Source of the DNA: an uncultured Gammaproteobacteria bacterium
Lineage (GTDB): Bacteria > Pseudomonadota > Gammaproteobacteria > Nitrosococcales > Methylophagaceae
Assembly: GCA_905479985.1 (NCBI GenBank)
Contig: CAJQOM010000003.1
Span: 21,170-85,169 of the forward strand
Direction of reading: 5' to 3'
Length of the DNA stretch: 64,000 nt
In this document: positions 8,889 through 17,498 of the stretch, one piece after another
How the letters are laid out: each line of letters starts with the position of its first letter
How positions within the stretch are numbered: position 1 is the first letter of the stretch
Made by a program: the position numbers and the translations under genes
Notes under the pieces: model-generated
What the model was told of the DNA's origin: nothing
Seen by the model: the letters and a program-made list of their open reading frames with translations, nothing else
Database searches by the model: none

Positions 8889-11165
8889 TCAGTGTGTTTT
8901 GTTGACGGTTTCCATCATTGAAACGAGGGCGCGATCCATCAGCGGTCTAGATTGATCCAGTACTGAGGCTTCGCCTTTCTCGAACATGGCTGCAAGTTCG
9001 TGTTCTGACCATTCTGCTGCTTTGATGCCTTTTGATGTGACAAAAAGACAGCGTTTGGTGAGATTGCTGCGCCATGAGAACTTGATACGGCGTGGTTCTT
9101 TATCGACCTCTTGGATATCGACCCATGTGCCAATTTTGAGCTTTTTAACTTTCTCAATGGCGGAGACACTTGAGTACATTTCAAGCTCGACGCGTTTATT
9201 GGGATCTTCTATCTTGCTCGGTTCTGGTGCGGTGTCAGCATCAAAGCGTGTGAGTTCATTTTCGAGAATTTCATCGCCATTTAAAATCTTGATGTGACAG
9301 CGTTGCAATGCTTTTAATAATACAGTTAGGGTATTGGGTGTAATCGGTGTTGCTTGCAGATAGGATTGGACTTCTTTATGTAAGCCAGGAATGAGCTCTA
9401 GTCGTTGTTGTCTTTCTTCTTCGCTGTCTGTCGGTTTAATACTCAGCAAGAGTTGTTTGATGAGATTAAGGCTAGTTTGCCATTGTTCACTTTCGTCGCC
9501 TTTTTGAATAAGGCGTAGGCGGAGTGATTGTTTCCAACCATCTTCGATGAGGGAGACAATTACTTTAGGGACAGGTGAGGCTTCAACATAAAGGTCGTGG
9601 ATAATTTTGTCGACATGATGTTGTGCGAGTTGTACGCGTTCTTGGCCTTCGCTGGTATCAGCGGTGAGTTTTTCGATTGCTTCGCTATTGTGTTGTTGTT
9701 GGCCAGCGAATTCGACAAGTTCTTCATTTATTTGGTCGAATAGGCGAATGTCAGTGTCGAAGTTGTTGATGAGGTTAGTGACAATATTATCGATGTGTTT
9801 GTAGAGTGGATCTTGTTCGTAATGCTTGGTTTGTGTCCAGCCAGTAGCCGCTTGAGCAAGGTTGTTGAGTAATCTGCGTGCAGGATGGTTTTTATGTTGG
9901 AAGAAGCCTTTATCGGCAATGGAAATTTTCAACATAGGAATTTGTAGGCGGGCTAATAAACCGCGCATAGGCAATAAAATGTTTTTATCTTCTAGGATGA
10001 ACTCAAACAATAAATCCATGATATCGAGGGTGTCGTTATCAAGTGGGCTGATGGTTTGATTAATGCCGTTGGCATTGCCTTTTGCATTTAAGGTTTGGAT
10101 CAGTGTGGGTCGTACTTGGGGGAGCTCTATATTGCCTTGCTCTGAAATACTGACATCGTTTTGCTGATGTTGAATACTGGATAAGGCTGATAATAGCGAT
10201 TGATGATCGGCAACTGAGGTCAGTTGTTCCTCGGGTCCTGACGCGGTGGTATAGCCTTTGCTTGAGGCAGCTGTTGAACGTGTTACTAGTTGACGTAGGC
10301 TGTTAAATAACTCACTACCAGCTGATGTTGCTTGACCTTGGTTATTGATTTGGTAATCAACGGCTTCATCGAAGGGTAGATTCAGGTTATCGCTGTTACC
10401 ACTGACGAGGTTGTTACTGGCTCTATCAGCGGCTGTTTTTGCTGAACGCGTTTTAGATGGGATTTTTGGTAAAATACCGTTCTCAATAAGTTGTTTATTG
10501 AGTGTTTGGTACAGTTGGAAAAGGCTATTGACTGCTTGTTTTTCGTATTGTTTGTAGATGGCAAGTTTGATTGGAATACTGACGGGTAACGGTGAGATGG
10601 CTTTTTTAAGGTGCGTGATGAGGTTGTCTGAATCAAGCGGGTTGTCCAGTTTCGCTTCGCTTTCTATTCCCAACATATGCGCAAAGCGGGCTGTGAGCCG
10701 GCCTATTTCGTTGCCACAAACGGATTGACTGCGCCCACTAATACGCTTGATGGCAATCTCTTCTTCTAAGTCAGCATTCTGTAATAAGCTGAGTTCGCTT
10801 TCGCTAATGTCGAGGCTGGTGTCGTTGTTCGTCGTCTTTAGATGTGGATAGCTTTTGGCGGCTGGTTTTTTCCAGAAGGCATCGAAGTCATTGACGATAT
10901 TTTGGGTGAATTTTTTCTTGATATCTCCCTGAACGAGCCGAATTTGGCGCATGGCAGTGAAATATTCTTCTTGTTTTTGGTTACTTTCTGCTTTGTCTGC
11001 AAGGTCAAAGAGGGCATCATCTAAGCCATCGAAGAAGGCGAAGCTTTTTGGTAGGCGGGTTAATAATGTTTCTCGACAGACCTTGATCGCCTGTTGAGCT
11101 GCTGGGGACAGTGCGGTGTTTTGGTTGGCGCAAGTGCCGAAGAGAACTTTATCGTCTGCCACCAT
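8889..11165 (-). CDS. DUF1631 family protein
   Basis: A 758-residue, highly helical and charged cytoplasmic protein of the DUF1631 family, common in aquatic gammaproteobacteria and uncharacterised. The N-terminal third (CRETLLTRLPKSFAFFDG and following) and the long central helical region match the family layout. The C-terminal about 90 residues (KIGTWVDIQEVDKEPRRIKF, then WRSNLTKRCLFVTSKG) resemble a PilZ-like barrel. That suggests, but does not prove, cyclic-di-GMP binding; the canonical PilZ RxxxR and DxSxxG motifs are not clearly present. It is monocistronic and faces the b561 gene across a promoter region. Confidence 0.75.
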   Translation of the reverse strand: MVADDKVLFGTCANQNTALSPAAQQAIKVCRETLLTRLPKSFAFFDGLDDALFDLADKAESNQKQEEYFTAMRQIRLVQGDIKKKFTQNIVNDFDAFWKKPAAKSYPHLKTTNNDTSLDISESELSLLQNADLEEEIAIKRISGRSQSVCGNEIGRLTARFAHMLGIESEAKLDNPLDSDNLITHLKKAISPLPVSIPIKLAIYKQYEKQAVNSLFQLYQTLNKQLIENGILPKIPSKTRSAKTAADRASNNLVSGNSDNLNLPFDEAVDYQINNQGQATSAGSELFNSLRQLVTRSTAASSKGYTTASGPEEQLTSVADHQSLLSALSSIQHQQNDVSISEQGNIELPQVRPTLIQTLNAKGNANGINQTISPLDNDTLDIMDLLFEFILEDKNILLPMRGLLARLQIPMLKISIADKGFFQHKNHPARRLLNNLAQAATGWTQTKHYEQDPLYKHIDNIVTNLINNFDTDIRLFDQINEELVEFAGQQQHNSEAIEKLTADTSEGQERVQLAQHHVDKIIHDLYVEASPVPKVIVSLIEDGWKQSLRLRLIQKGDESEQWQTSLNLIKQLLLSIKPTDSEEERQQRLELIPGLHKEVQSYLQATPITPNTLTVLLKALQRCHIKILNGDEILENELTRFDADTAPEPSKIEDPNKRVELEMYSSVSAIEKVKKLKIGTWVDIQEVDKEPRRIKFSWRSNLTKRCLFVTSKGIKAAEWSEHELAAMFEKGEASVLDQSRPLMDRALVSMMETVNKTH

Positions 11166-11270
11166 GATTCCACCTTGAGTATCTATCTAAACTATCATTT
11201 GAGTTATCTATGGGTAAGATAATAATCGTTTGTTATAGTGAAAAGTGTGAAGAGGCTCTCTCTTTTCGCA

Positions 11271-11287
11271 GACTTTGCGACAAAGTC
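11271..11287. promoter_or_regulatory. Inverted repeat upstream of cytochrome b561 gene
   Basis: GACTTTG-CGA-CAAAGTC, a perfect 7-bp inverted repeat with a 3-bp centre, lies 52 bp before the chosen b561 start. There is no run of T after it, so a terminator is unlikely. An operator or mRNA hairpin is more plausible. The regulator is unknown. Confidence 0.35.
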
Positions 11288-11338
11288 GTGATTTCATGCT
11301 GTTTTAACACTTCTTTTTTATTGACCCTGCGGGGCACT

Positions 11339-11893
11339 ATGCGACAAAAAATGACTCGAGATGGTTTACCTTGGCTGACTATTTTACTCCATTGGGGAGT
11401 AGGAATGGTGGTTTTAGTACTGTTTTTTTTAGGTATTTGGATGGTTGGATTAGATTATTATCATCCATGGTATTACCAAGGACCATGGTGGCATAAAGGC
11501 CTGGGCGTTGTGTTGTTGGTTTGGCTGTTGTGTCAAAGCCTTTGGCAATTTTATCGTGTTCCTGCTGTCTCATTGTTGAAGCGGGGAAGTTGGCAGGCGC
11601 GTTTGTCGACGATGATGCATGTTGCTTTGTTACTACTGAGCTATTTATTGGTTTTGAGTGGTTATTTTATTGTGACGGGTCAAGGGCAGGGTTTGGTTGT
11701 GTTTGATTGGTTTAACCTACCTGCTGTGGTAAAACTAAATGATATGGCGATGCAATGGTTCGGTGAGTTTCATTGTTATGCTGCTTATATATTGATATTT
11801 TTAGTGGGGTTACATGTTTTTGCGGCACTGAAACACCATTTTTTTGATAAAGATGCTGTACTAAGTCAAATGTTAGGTAAAAGGAGATATTAA
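11339..11893 (+). CDS. Cytochrome b561 family membrane protein
   Basis: Integral-membrane di-heme cytochrome b561 of the bacterial CybB type, 184 residues with four hydrophobic segments. The His residues in TILLHWGVG, WWHKGLG, GEFHCYAAY and VGLHVFAAL are the likely heme ligands. The frame is open 43 codons further upstream to a start at 11210. MRQKMTRDGLPWLTILLHW matches the family's N-terminus and length, so the ATG at 11339 (after a GCGGGG stretch) is preferred. The next gene, a YceI protein, starts one base after its stop. b561-YceI pairs are common and probably move electrons between quinone and a lipid-like isoprenoid ligand; this is inference from the pairing. Confidence 0.9.
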   Translation: MRQKMTRDGLPWLTILLHWGVGMVVLVLFFLGIWMVGLDYYHPWYYQGPWWHKGLGVVLLVWLLCQSLWQFYRVPAVSLLKRGSWQARLSTMMHVALLLLSYLLVLSGYFIVTGQGQGLVVFDWFNLPAVVKLNDMAMQWFGEFHCYAAYILIFLVGLHVFAALKHHFFDKDAVLSQMLGKRRY

Positions 11894-11894
11894 A

Positions 11895-12467
11895 ATGTGG
11901 TTAAGTCGGTATTGCTTGTTTTTTCTATTGTTGTCGCCGTTGGTATCGATGGCTGAGGAATATGAATTCGATATAAAGGGTATGCATGCGTCTATTGATT
12001 TTCGTATTCAGCATTTAGGCTATAGTTGGATGAGTGGTCGATTTAATCGCTTTGATGGTGCGTTTAGTTATGACGAAGCTAATCCGGCGGCATCTAAGGT
12101 GTCAGTGACGATTGATACGGCGAGCATTGATACTAATCATGCCGAACGCGATAAGCATTTACGCGATGTGGCTTATTTGGATGTAAAAAAATTCCCGAAG
12201 GCGACCTTTGTTTCTACCTCTTTTGATCAAAATGCTGATGGCACAGCTATTCTAATCGGTGACTTTACTTTTAGAGGCATCACTAAACCACTAGAAATTG
12301 CAGTTACACCTGTTGGTCATGGTGCTGATCCGTGGTTTGGCTACCGACGTGGTTTTGTGGGTGAAACACAATTTAAGCTGACTGATTATGGCATCAGTGT
12401 CAGTATCTTAGGTGAACAATCTAATGATATTTATTTAACCTTGTCGGTTGAAGGAATAAGAAAGTAG
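11895..12467 (+). CDS. YceI family periplasmic protein
   Basis: Exported lipocalin-like protein of the YceI family, 190 residues, with signal peptide MWLSRYCLFFLLLSPLVSMA. YceI proteins have an antiparallel beta barrel that binds a long isoprenoid chain, for example a polyprenyl quinone. Typical blocks are seen: HASIDFRIQHLGYSWMSGRF near the N-terminus, ERDKHLRDVAYLDVKKFP, and GDFTFRGITKPLE. It starts two bases after the stop of the cytochrome b561 gene, so the two are translated together and probably act together in the periplasm. Confidence 0.92.
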   Translation: MWLSRYCLFFLLLSPLVSMAEEYEFDIKGMHASIDFRIQHLGYSWMSGRFNRFDGAFSYDEANPAASKVSVTIDTASIDTNHAERDKHLRDVAYLDVKKFPKATFVSTSFDQNADGTAILIGDFTFRGITKPLEIAVTPVGHGADPWFGYRRGFVGETQFKLTDYGISVSILGEQSNDIYLTLSVEGIRK

Positions 12468-12533
12468 TTTATGTTGTTAGCTTATCAGATTGAAATTTAA
12501 TAATAAAAATATATTTTTATGCTTGTTTAAGAA

Positions 12534-12568
12534 TTGAAAAGCGGGATTTACATCGATTAGCCTATAAT
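12534..12568 (+). promoter_or_regulatory. Probable promoter of the tsaB-cmoA-cmoB operon
   Basis: A consensus -10 hexamer TATAAT is at 12563-12568, 44 bp before the tsaB start. The only good -35 candidate (TTGAAA, 12534-12539) is 23 bp away, too far for a standard sigma-70 promoter. The -10 element is therefore convincing and the -35 is not. Confidence 0.4.
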
Positions 12569-12611
12569 AGCGGGCTTATTCAATTTTAAGTTAGATGACG
12601 ACAATCCATTA

Positions 12612-13301
12612 ATGAATATTCTTGCTTTAGATAGTTGTACTGAAATGTGTTCAACCGCGTTGTTATATGATGGAAAACGCTACGAACAGAGTGAATTAAC
12701 ACAGCGTGGTCACTCTGATTTGGTGTTGGGGATGATGGATGGCTTATTTGAGCAGTCAGCCTCGACAATTTCTGATGTTGATGTCTTGGCATTTGGCCGT
12801 GGTCCGGGTTCGTTTACGGGGGTTCGAGTTGGCGTGAGTGTCGCTCAAGGTATCGCTTTTGCGAGAGATATTCCTGTTGTAGCTATTTCTTCGTTGGCCG
12901 CAGTGGCTCAAAAAGCAGCAAATGAAATCGGCGCTGAGTATATCGCGGTGGCGATGGATGCGCGGATGGGGGAAATCTATTGTGCCCATTATCATTACGA
13001 TGGCCATGTGGTTAATTTACTGAATCAAGAGCGCGTGTGTGCCCCTGACGAGTTTTTGCCTTTTAATCAGGTCGAATGTGTCGGTGTTGGGTCGGCATGG
13101 CGTGTTTACGAGACAGCGTTAAAAGCCAATTTTGGCGATAAGGTCGTGCGTGTAGAGGCTGACTATTTTCCTGAAGCCTGTCATGTGATTAGGTTGGCTG
13201 AAATTGAGATATTGGCGGGTAAGTTAGTCAGTGCTGATCAGGCTTTGCCGGTTTATTTGCGTGATAATGTGGCGAAGAAAAAGGCTGAACAAGGTGGTTA
13301 A
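12612..13301 (+). CDS. tsaB: tRNA threonylcarbamoyladenosine biosynthesis protein TsaB
   Basis: TsaB (YeaZ) is the non-catalytic partner of TsaD in the TsaBDE complex that makes t6A37 on ANN-decoding tRNAs. It has 229 residues. The N-terminal ASKHA-fold signature MNILALDSCTEMCSTALL and the block FGRGPGSFTGVRVGVSVAQG are diagnostic, followed by VAMDARMGEIYCAHY. The start ATG is preceded by a weak ribosome-binding site. Its last codons overlap the start of cmoA, so two tRNA-modification pathways are encoded on one transcript. Confidence 0.95.
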   Translation: MNILALDSCTEMCSTALLYDGKRYEQSELTQRGHSDLVLGMMDGLFEQSASTISDVDVLAFGRGPGSFTGVRVGVSVAQGIAFARDIPVVAISSLAAVAQKAANEIGAEYIAVAMDARMGEIYCAHYHYDGHVVNLLNQERVCAPDEFLPFNQVECVGVGSAWRVYETALKANFGDKVVRVEADYFPEACHVIRLAEIEILAGKLVSADQALPVYLRDNVAKKKAEQGG

Positions 13302-14037
13302 ACAGCACGATAATATTTATGCATCGGCATTAGATGAAATCATTGATTTTCAGTTTGATGAACGCGTGGTGTCTGTTTTCCCCGATATGATTCAACGTTC
13401 GGTGCCTGGTTATAGCACGTTGATTTCAAATATAGGTATTTTGGCTGGCCGGTATGCTCAAGCGAATACGCATTGCTATGATTTAGGCTGTTCATTGGGT
13501 GCGGTTAGTCTGTCGATGCGGCAGCGAATAAATCAGCCTGGCTGCGATATTATTGCTGTCGACAATTCCCCAGAGATGATTGAACGTGCGAAGGCTTTGT
13601 TGACGACAGATTTGGCAACGTCTGATTCTGTTGTGCCCGTTGATTTACAGTGTGCTGATATTGCAGAGACGACGATTGAAAATGCTTCTGTTGTGGTGAT
13701 GAATTTTACTTTGCAGTTTATCCCACTAGACCAACGGTTAGCATTGATTGAGCGGGTTTATGCTGGATTGAAGCCGGGCGGGGTGTTGCTCCTATCGGAA
13801 AAACTGGCTTTTACTGATCCACAGCAGTCGGACTTCTTAATCGACACGCATCATGATTTTAAAAGGGCGAATGGCTATAGTGATCTTGAAATTAGTCAGA
13901 AACGTTCGGCGTTAGAGAATGTGTTGGTGCCTGAGGCTTTAGCGCGCCATGAGCAACGTTTATCGTCGGCAGGCTTTGCGTTTAGCAGTGTATGGTTTCA
14001 GTGTTTTAATTTTGCGTCGATGATTGCAATCAAATGA
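13294..14037 (+). CDS. cmoA: Carboxy-S-adenosyl-L-methionine synthase
   Basis: CmoA converts SAM and prephenate to carboxy-SAM, the donor used by CmoB to make cmo5U34 in tRNA. Hallmarks are [20 protein letters not shown], the SAM loop [15 protein letters not shown] and ALKPGG-like [13 protein letters not shown]. The frame is open 21 codons upstream inside tsaB. The GTG at 13294 gives 247 residues, the same as E. coli CmoA, and has AAGG upstream, so it is preferred. It overlaps tsaB by 8 bp and cmoB by 4 bp (ATGA), indicating translational coupling across the operon. Confidence 0.95.
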   Translation: MVKQHDNIYASALDEIIDFQFDERVVSVFPDMIQRSVPGYSTLISNIGILAGRYAQANTHCYDLGCSLGAVSLSMRQRINQPGCDIIAVDNSPEMIERAKALLTTDLATSDSVVPVDLQCADIAETTIENASVVVMNFTLQFIPLDQRLALIERVYAGLKPGGVLLLSEKLAFTDPQQSDFLIDTHHDFKRANGYSDLEISQKRSALENVLVPEALARHEQRLSSAGFAFSSVWFQCFNFASMIAIK

Positions 14038-15005
14038 GCCACTATGATGGGTTTTATTCTCAGCTTACAGCGATGGGGTTACCTGATTGGGCTACTGAAT
14101 TAAAACCTCTCGTTGAAAGCCGGTTAGCCCGCGATGCTCATGGCAAGATGCCAGTTTGGCAGGCGGCATTGGCTGCTTTACCTGAATTAGATGTCGATGA
14201 TATTGATTTAAGTTCTGGTGTTCGAATTGGTGATGTCACATCGATTTCACAAGTTGAGCGTGATACCGCGGCTGATCAGCTACAACATTTTCATCCTTGG
14301 CGGAAAGGGCCGTACCAGCTATTAGGGATTGAACTAGATACAGAGTGGCGATCCGATTGGAAATGGAATCGGGTTTTACCACATATTCAACCTTTGGATG
14401 GCCGAACTGTTTTGGATGTGGGTGGCGGCAATGGTTACCATGGTTGGCGTATGCTGGGGGCTGGGGCAAAATTAGTGATTGGTATTGATCCAACACGGGT
14501 ATTTGCGATGCAGTATTTGGTGATGCAGCGTTATATTCAGTCTCAACAACATTATGTATTGCCGATTGGTATTGAAGAGTTGCCTGAGAACTTACAGTGT
14601 TTTGACACCGTGTTTTCGATGGGGGTGTTGTATCATCGCCGATCTCCTTTAGACCATTTATATGAGCTTCGTGCTTGTTTACGATCTGGTGGTGAATTGG
14701 TACTTGAAACGTTGGTCATTGAAGGTGGGTTGGGCGAAGTCCTGATGCCGGAAGCACGTTATGCCAAAATGCGTAATGTGTGGTTCATTCCCTCTGTTGA
14801 GACTATGTGTTTGTGGCTTCAGCGCTGTGGTTTTAAAGCCGTTAAGTGTGTTGACCAAACGGTGACGAGTCTGGAGGAGCAAAGGGCGACAGAGTGGATG
14901 TACTTTGAATCATTGGCTGATTTCTTAGATTCTGACGATCGAACTAAAACAATTGAAGGCCACCCGAGTCCATTACGGGCGACCTTCGTTGCGAAAGCAC
15001 CTTAA
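14034..15005 (+). CDS. cmoB: tRNA U34 carboxymethyltransferase
   Basis: CmoB transfers the carboxymethyl group from carboxy-SAM to 5-hydroxyuridine-34, giving cmo5U in wobble-reading tRNAs such as tRNA-Ser(UGA), which is also encoded in this window. It has 323 residues, as in E. coli. Diagnostic blocks are [26 protein letters not shown], the SAM loop [20 protein letters not shown] and the [16 protein letters not shown] segment. The start ATG overlaps the cmoA stop. It is the last gene of the operon; a convergent secreted-protein gene ends 22 bp downstream. Confidence 0.97.
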   Translation: MSHYDGFYSQLTAMGLPDWATELKPLVESRLARDAHGKMPVWQAALAALPELDVDDIDLSSGVRIGDVTSISQVERDTAADQLQHFHPWRKGPYQLLGIELDTEWRSDWKWNRVLPHIQPLDGRTVLDVGGGNGYHGWRMLGAGAKLVIGIDPTRVFAMQYLVMQRYIQSQQHYVLPIGIEELPENLQCFDTVFSMGVLYHRRSPLDHLYELRACLRSGGELVLETLVIEGGLGEVLMPEARYAKMRNVWFIPSVETMCLWLQRCGFKAVKCVDQTVTSLEEQRATEWMYFESLADFLDSDDRTKTIEGHPSPLRATFVAKAP

Positions 15006-15026
15006 TTTCTAAGACATTCCGCTTTT

Positions 15027-15599
15027 CTATCTGATGTGATATCGGCTGCCTGAGACGACATAGCCTCGTCCTGCTCTGTCGTAGCACATCGTGCCACCAA
15101 TATCTTGATAACGGCCATGGCGATCAGTGACGGTTTTACTCACTGGATGACATGACTTTTGGTATTGGCGGTAGTGATTATTATTGTATGCAGACTTTCT
15201 TTGATGTTGTGTATGTAGCCTTTTTTTAGGCTGGTAATAATGGTGTGAGTATCCCTGTCTATAATTGTTGGGTTTGTTATAGTTTTGGTAGTGTGGAGAA
15301 GCATGTTTTTTGTAATGCTTTTTAGCGAAGTAGCTATGCTTATTTTTATAATGCTTTTTAGCATAGCGATAGTTGTTTTGATAATAGTGTTTCGCTTTAT
15401 AGTTATTATGACCGAAGGCATGTTGTTTCTGCTTGTAGTGATGTTTGGCAGGGGTGTTATAGCTTAAACTTAAGCCATTATGGTGGTTACCTAAATTGAT
15501 GGTTAATCCACTATGCCGTGAATAATCACCTGCATAACTATTAAAACTTATCAAGGCCGCGACGGCTAATATTAAAACTGATTTAGTTATATATTTCAT
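15027..15599 (-). CDS. His/Tyr/Lys-rich exported protein of unknown function
   Basis: Exported protein of 190 residues with a clear signal peptide (MKYITKSVLILAVAALISF through SYA). The middle, about residues 50-150, is low complexity, dominated by H, Y, K, N and Q, with repeated KKHYK/KHYYQN-like units; I count 21 His overall. The last about 45 residues form a small ordered-looking module with two Cys (SCHPVSKTVTDRHGRYQD, then GGTMCYDRAGRGYVV). This C-terminal pattern of two Cys with DRxGR occurs as a tail in other envelope proteins. No enzyme motif is visible. The composition suggests metal, polyanion or surface binding, which is inference. It is monocistronic and convergent with cmoB. Confidence 0.7.
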   Translation of the reverse strand: MKYITKSVLILAVAALISFNSYAGDYSRHSGLTINLGNHHNGLSLSYNTPAKHHYKQKQHAFGHNNYKAKHYYQNNYRYAKKHYKNKHSYFAKKHYKKHASPHYQNYNKPNNYRQGYSHHYYQPKKRLHTQHQRKSAYNNNHYRQYQKSCHPVSKTVTDRHGRYQDIGGTMCYDRAGRGYVVSGSRYHIR

Positions 15600-16206
15600 T
15601 GTCTTATTTCCCTATCTTACTGTGGTTTATTATTGTTATTGTTTTACAGTTTCCACTAATAGGACAGTCTGCTTTAGAAACAGTTTCGTCATTATTTAAG
15701 TTGTATGTTCTGATTTTACGTTGTAGTTATCGGCCTATGTGTCTGGCGTTTATTAGATGTGATGGCTGGCCTGTTTGGTTATGAATGAGCAGTGAATTCA
15801 GCAATATGATTTGATTATATGAGGCAAAAAGAGGTGATTACTATTTGACTTCAAGTCCGATCCTTTACTTTATCTATGTGATTTATCAAAATAAAATAAA
15901 AACAGGTATACAAATTTGTTGATTTAACTCAATGCTAAAACACGCTAATTTTTTTGTGGGAATTGGGCGGTACGGTGTCTCAGAAGCTGTCATATATGGA
16001 CTGTGTGGCGCTATTTGTCGATATTGAATTGTTAATTATTCTTTACAAATAATTGAACTGGCTCACGTATAAGCTGTTGACCTTATCCAAGTTAAGGGTG
16101 AGGATGCGTTCTAGGCTCTGAGGAATTTTGACACCTAATTCAAACTGTGGTGAGTTAACCTTTAGTAACAAGCTTTCACAACTTGCATGGACATAAGGAT
16201 AGAGCA
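15600..16206. other. Gene-free interval
   Basis: About 600 AT-rich bases with no convincing gene on either strand. The short plus-strand frame at 15599-15784 has no ribosome-binding site or family signature. TTGATTTAACTCAA at 15919-15932 resembles an FNR box with one mismatch but is almost 300 bp from the next gene. The interval must hold the promoters of the secreted-protein gene to the left and the sensor cluster to the right. Confidence 0.6.
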
Positions 16207-16500
16207 ATGCTTCAAATAAAAGGTTTTTCCATTGGTAACCAAGTTCGGACGATAGTTATCTTTCTAGGCTTTATGTTGGTGATGTCTTCGACTTTTGGCA
16301 AATACAACGTCAATATGGTTGGCGATGAGCTAAGTACAGTTCAAAATGAGACCTTAATTGAGAAAATGCTGCGGGTCTCTGGTGAAACGGCCACGACGAA
16401 AAATTTTTCTCAACTTCGCTTCTGGATGATTACAAGGGAGGAAGGTTCTCCAACCAGTTTTCTTTGTAATGTGATGGCTCTTAAGGTGTTTATTTTTTGA
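16207..16500 (+). CDS. Short membrane protein, probable fragment of a sensor/chemoreceptor N-terminus
   Basis: An open frame of 97 residues starting at an ATG preceded by AAGGAT. It has one hydrophobic segment (about residues 13-31) followed by FGKYNVNMVGDELSTVQ. That resembles the start of the ligand domain of methyl-accepting or kinase-type sensors, which often read YNxNKIGDELxEIAE after the first membrane helix. FSQLRFWMI resembles a later block (ELRYWLTD) of the same sensor class. The frame then ends without a second membrane helix or signalling domain. It is likely a truncated relic, or a small accessory protein. Its stop overlaps the next start (TGATG), so it is translated with the binding-protein gene. 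Confidence 0.4.
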   Translation: MLQIKGFSIGNQVRTIVIFLGFMLVMSSTFGKYNVNMVGDELSTVQNETLIEKMLRVSGETATTKNFSQLRFWMITREEGSPTSFLCNVMALKVFIF

Positions 16501-17498
16501 TGACTCCTGTTATGGGTTCGGTACGAAGCCTTCTTTTATGCTTGATTGTTTTATTCTCCGGTTTCTCTTATGCAGAGAATTCAGTGAAGACATTGCCTGT
16601 TAATGCAGCAAAGATTGTCTATATTGGTTCTGATATTGAGATTCCTTTTTGGAAGACGATGTCACGGGGTATTGCTCAGCGTGCTAAGGCTTTAGGCTAC
16701 GAGTTGACTATTTATAATGCTGAAAACAGTGTTAAAACTGAGCTGCAACACACAGTAAAAGCCATTAGAGATGGCGTTGATGGCATTATTATCTCACCCC
16801 AGACTTCGTCATCTTGTGCCATGGTTCTTAAACTAGCGAAAGAGGCTAGTATTCCTGTTGTTATTGCCGATATCGGTACTGATGGAGGGGACTATGTTTC
16901 TTATATCTCTTCCGATAATCACCAAGGAGCTTATGATATTGGCCGGGTGCTGGTGACAAATTTAAAAGCACTTGGCTGGCAAGCTGGTGAGGTTGGTATT
17001 ATTGCCATTCCTCAGAAGCGGTTAAATGGTCAGGCGCGGACTGCGGGTTTTATGAAGGCGATGATAGAAGGTGGTATCACTAGCGCTGGTATTAAGCAGA
17101 TGAAGACGTTCTCACAACAGGAAACGTATGACTATAGTGTTGGTTTAATGAAGCGGCACCCAGACCTTAAAGCAATTTGGCTACAAACCTCACATACGGT
17201 ATCGTCAGCATTGCGAGCAGTTTCGGATTTAGGCAAGGAAGGTGATGTGGTGTTAATCGCATTTGATGCTGAACCTGAGTTTCCGGATTTGATCAGGGAT
17301 AATGTTATCTTGGGTTCGGCGATGCAGCAACCATATTTAATGGGACAAGAAGCGGTATTTGCATTGGACTCCCATCTACAAGGGAATCAGGTGGATAAAC
17401 ATATAAGGCTCCCCATTCTAAGCATCTCTAAAGAGAATGTTATAGAAAAACTATCGCTTATCCAAATGACGGTATTGGGCCTTGAACAGACAAACTAA
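16500..17498 (+). CDS. Periplasmic substrate-binding protein (sugar-type, Peripla_BP_4 fold)
   Basis: Exported binding protein of the ribose/galactose-binding class, 332 residues. The signal peptide ends around SGFSYA-EN. The mature part opens with KIVYIGSDIEIPFWKTMSRG and contains DGIIISPQTSS, PVVIADIGTDGGDYVSYISS (ligand-cleft loops) and a C-terminal domain with VVLIAFDAEPEF. The ATG at 16500 is preferred over the TTG one codon earlier. No ABC permease or ATPase follows. Instead the stop overlaps the start of a membrane GGDEF protein by 17 bp. The likely role is to present a ligand to that sensor, as LuxP does for LuxQ; the ligand is unknown. Confidence 0.85.
   Translation: MTPVMGSVRSLLLCLIVLFSGFSYAENSVKTLPVNAAKIVYIGSDIEIPFWKTMSRGIAQRAKALGYELTIYNAENSVKTELQHTVKAIRDGVDGIIISPQTSSSCAMVLKLAKEASIPVVIADIGTDGGDYVSYISSDNHQGAYDIGRVLVTNLKALGWQAGEVGIIAIPQKRLNGQARTAGFMKAMIEGGITSAGIKQMKTFSQQETYDYSVGLMKRHPDLKAIWLQTSHTVSSALRAVSDLGKEGDVVLIAFDAEPEFPDLIRDNVILGSAMQQPYLMGQEAVFALDSHLQGNQVDKHIRLPILSISKENVIEKLSLIQMTVLGLEQTN

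Noticed and set aside
11210..11338. N-terminal extension of the cytochrome b561 frame
   Set aside because: 43 extra residues carry no membrane or family similarity, contain the inverted repeat, and make the protein longer than the family; the ATG at 11339 is better.
15599..15784. 61-residue plus-strand frame beginning beside the His-rich gene start
   Set aside because: No ribosome-binding site, no signal peptide or motif; located in a promoter-sized interval between divergent units.
15919..15932. FNR-like box TTGATTTAACTCAA
   Set aside because: One mismatch, nearly 300 bp from the nearest start codon and with no oxygen-related gene adjacent; likely chance.
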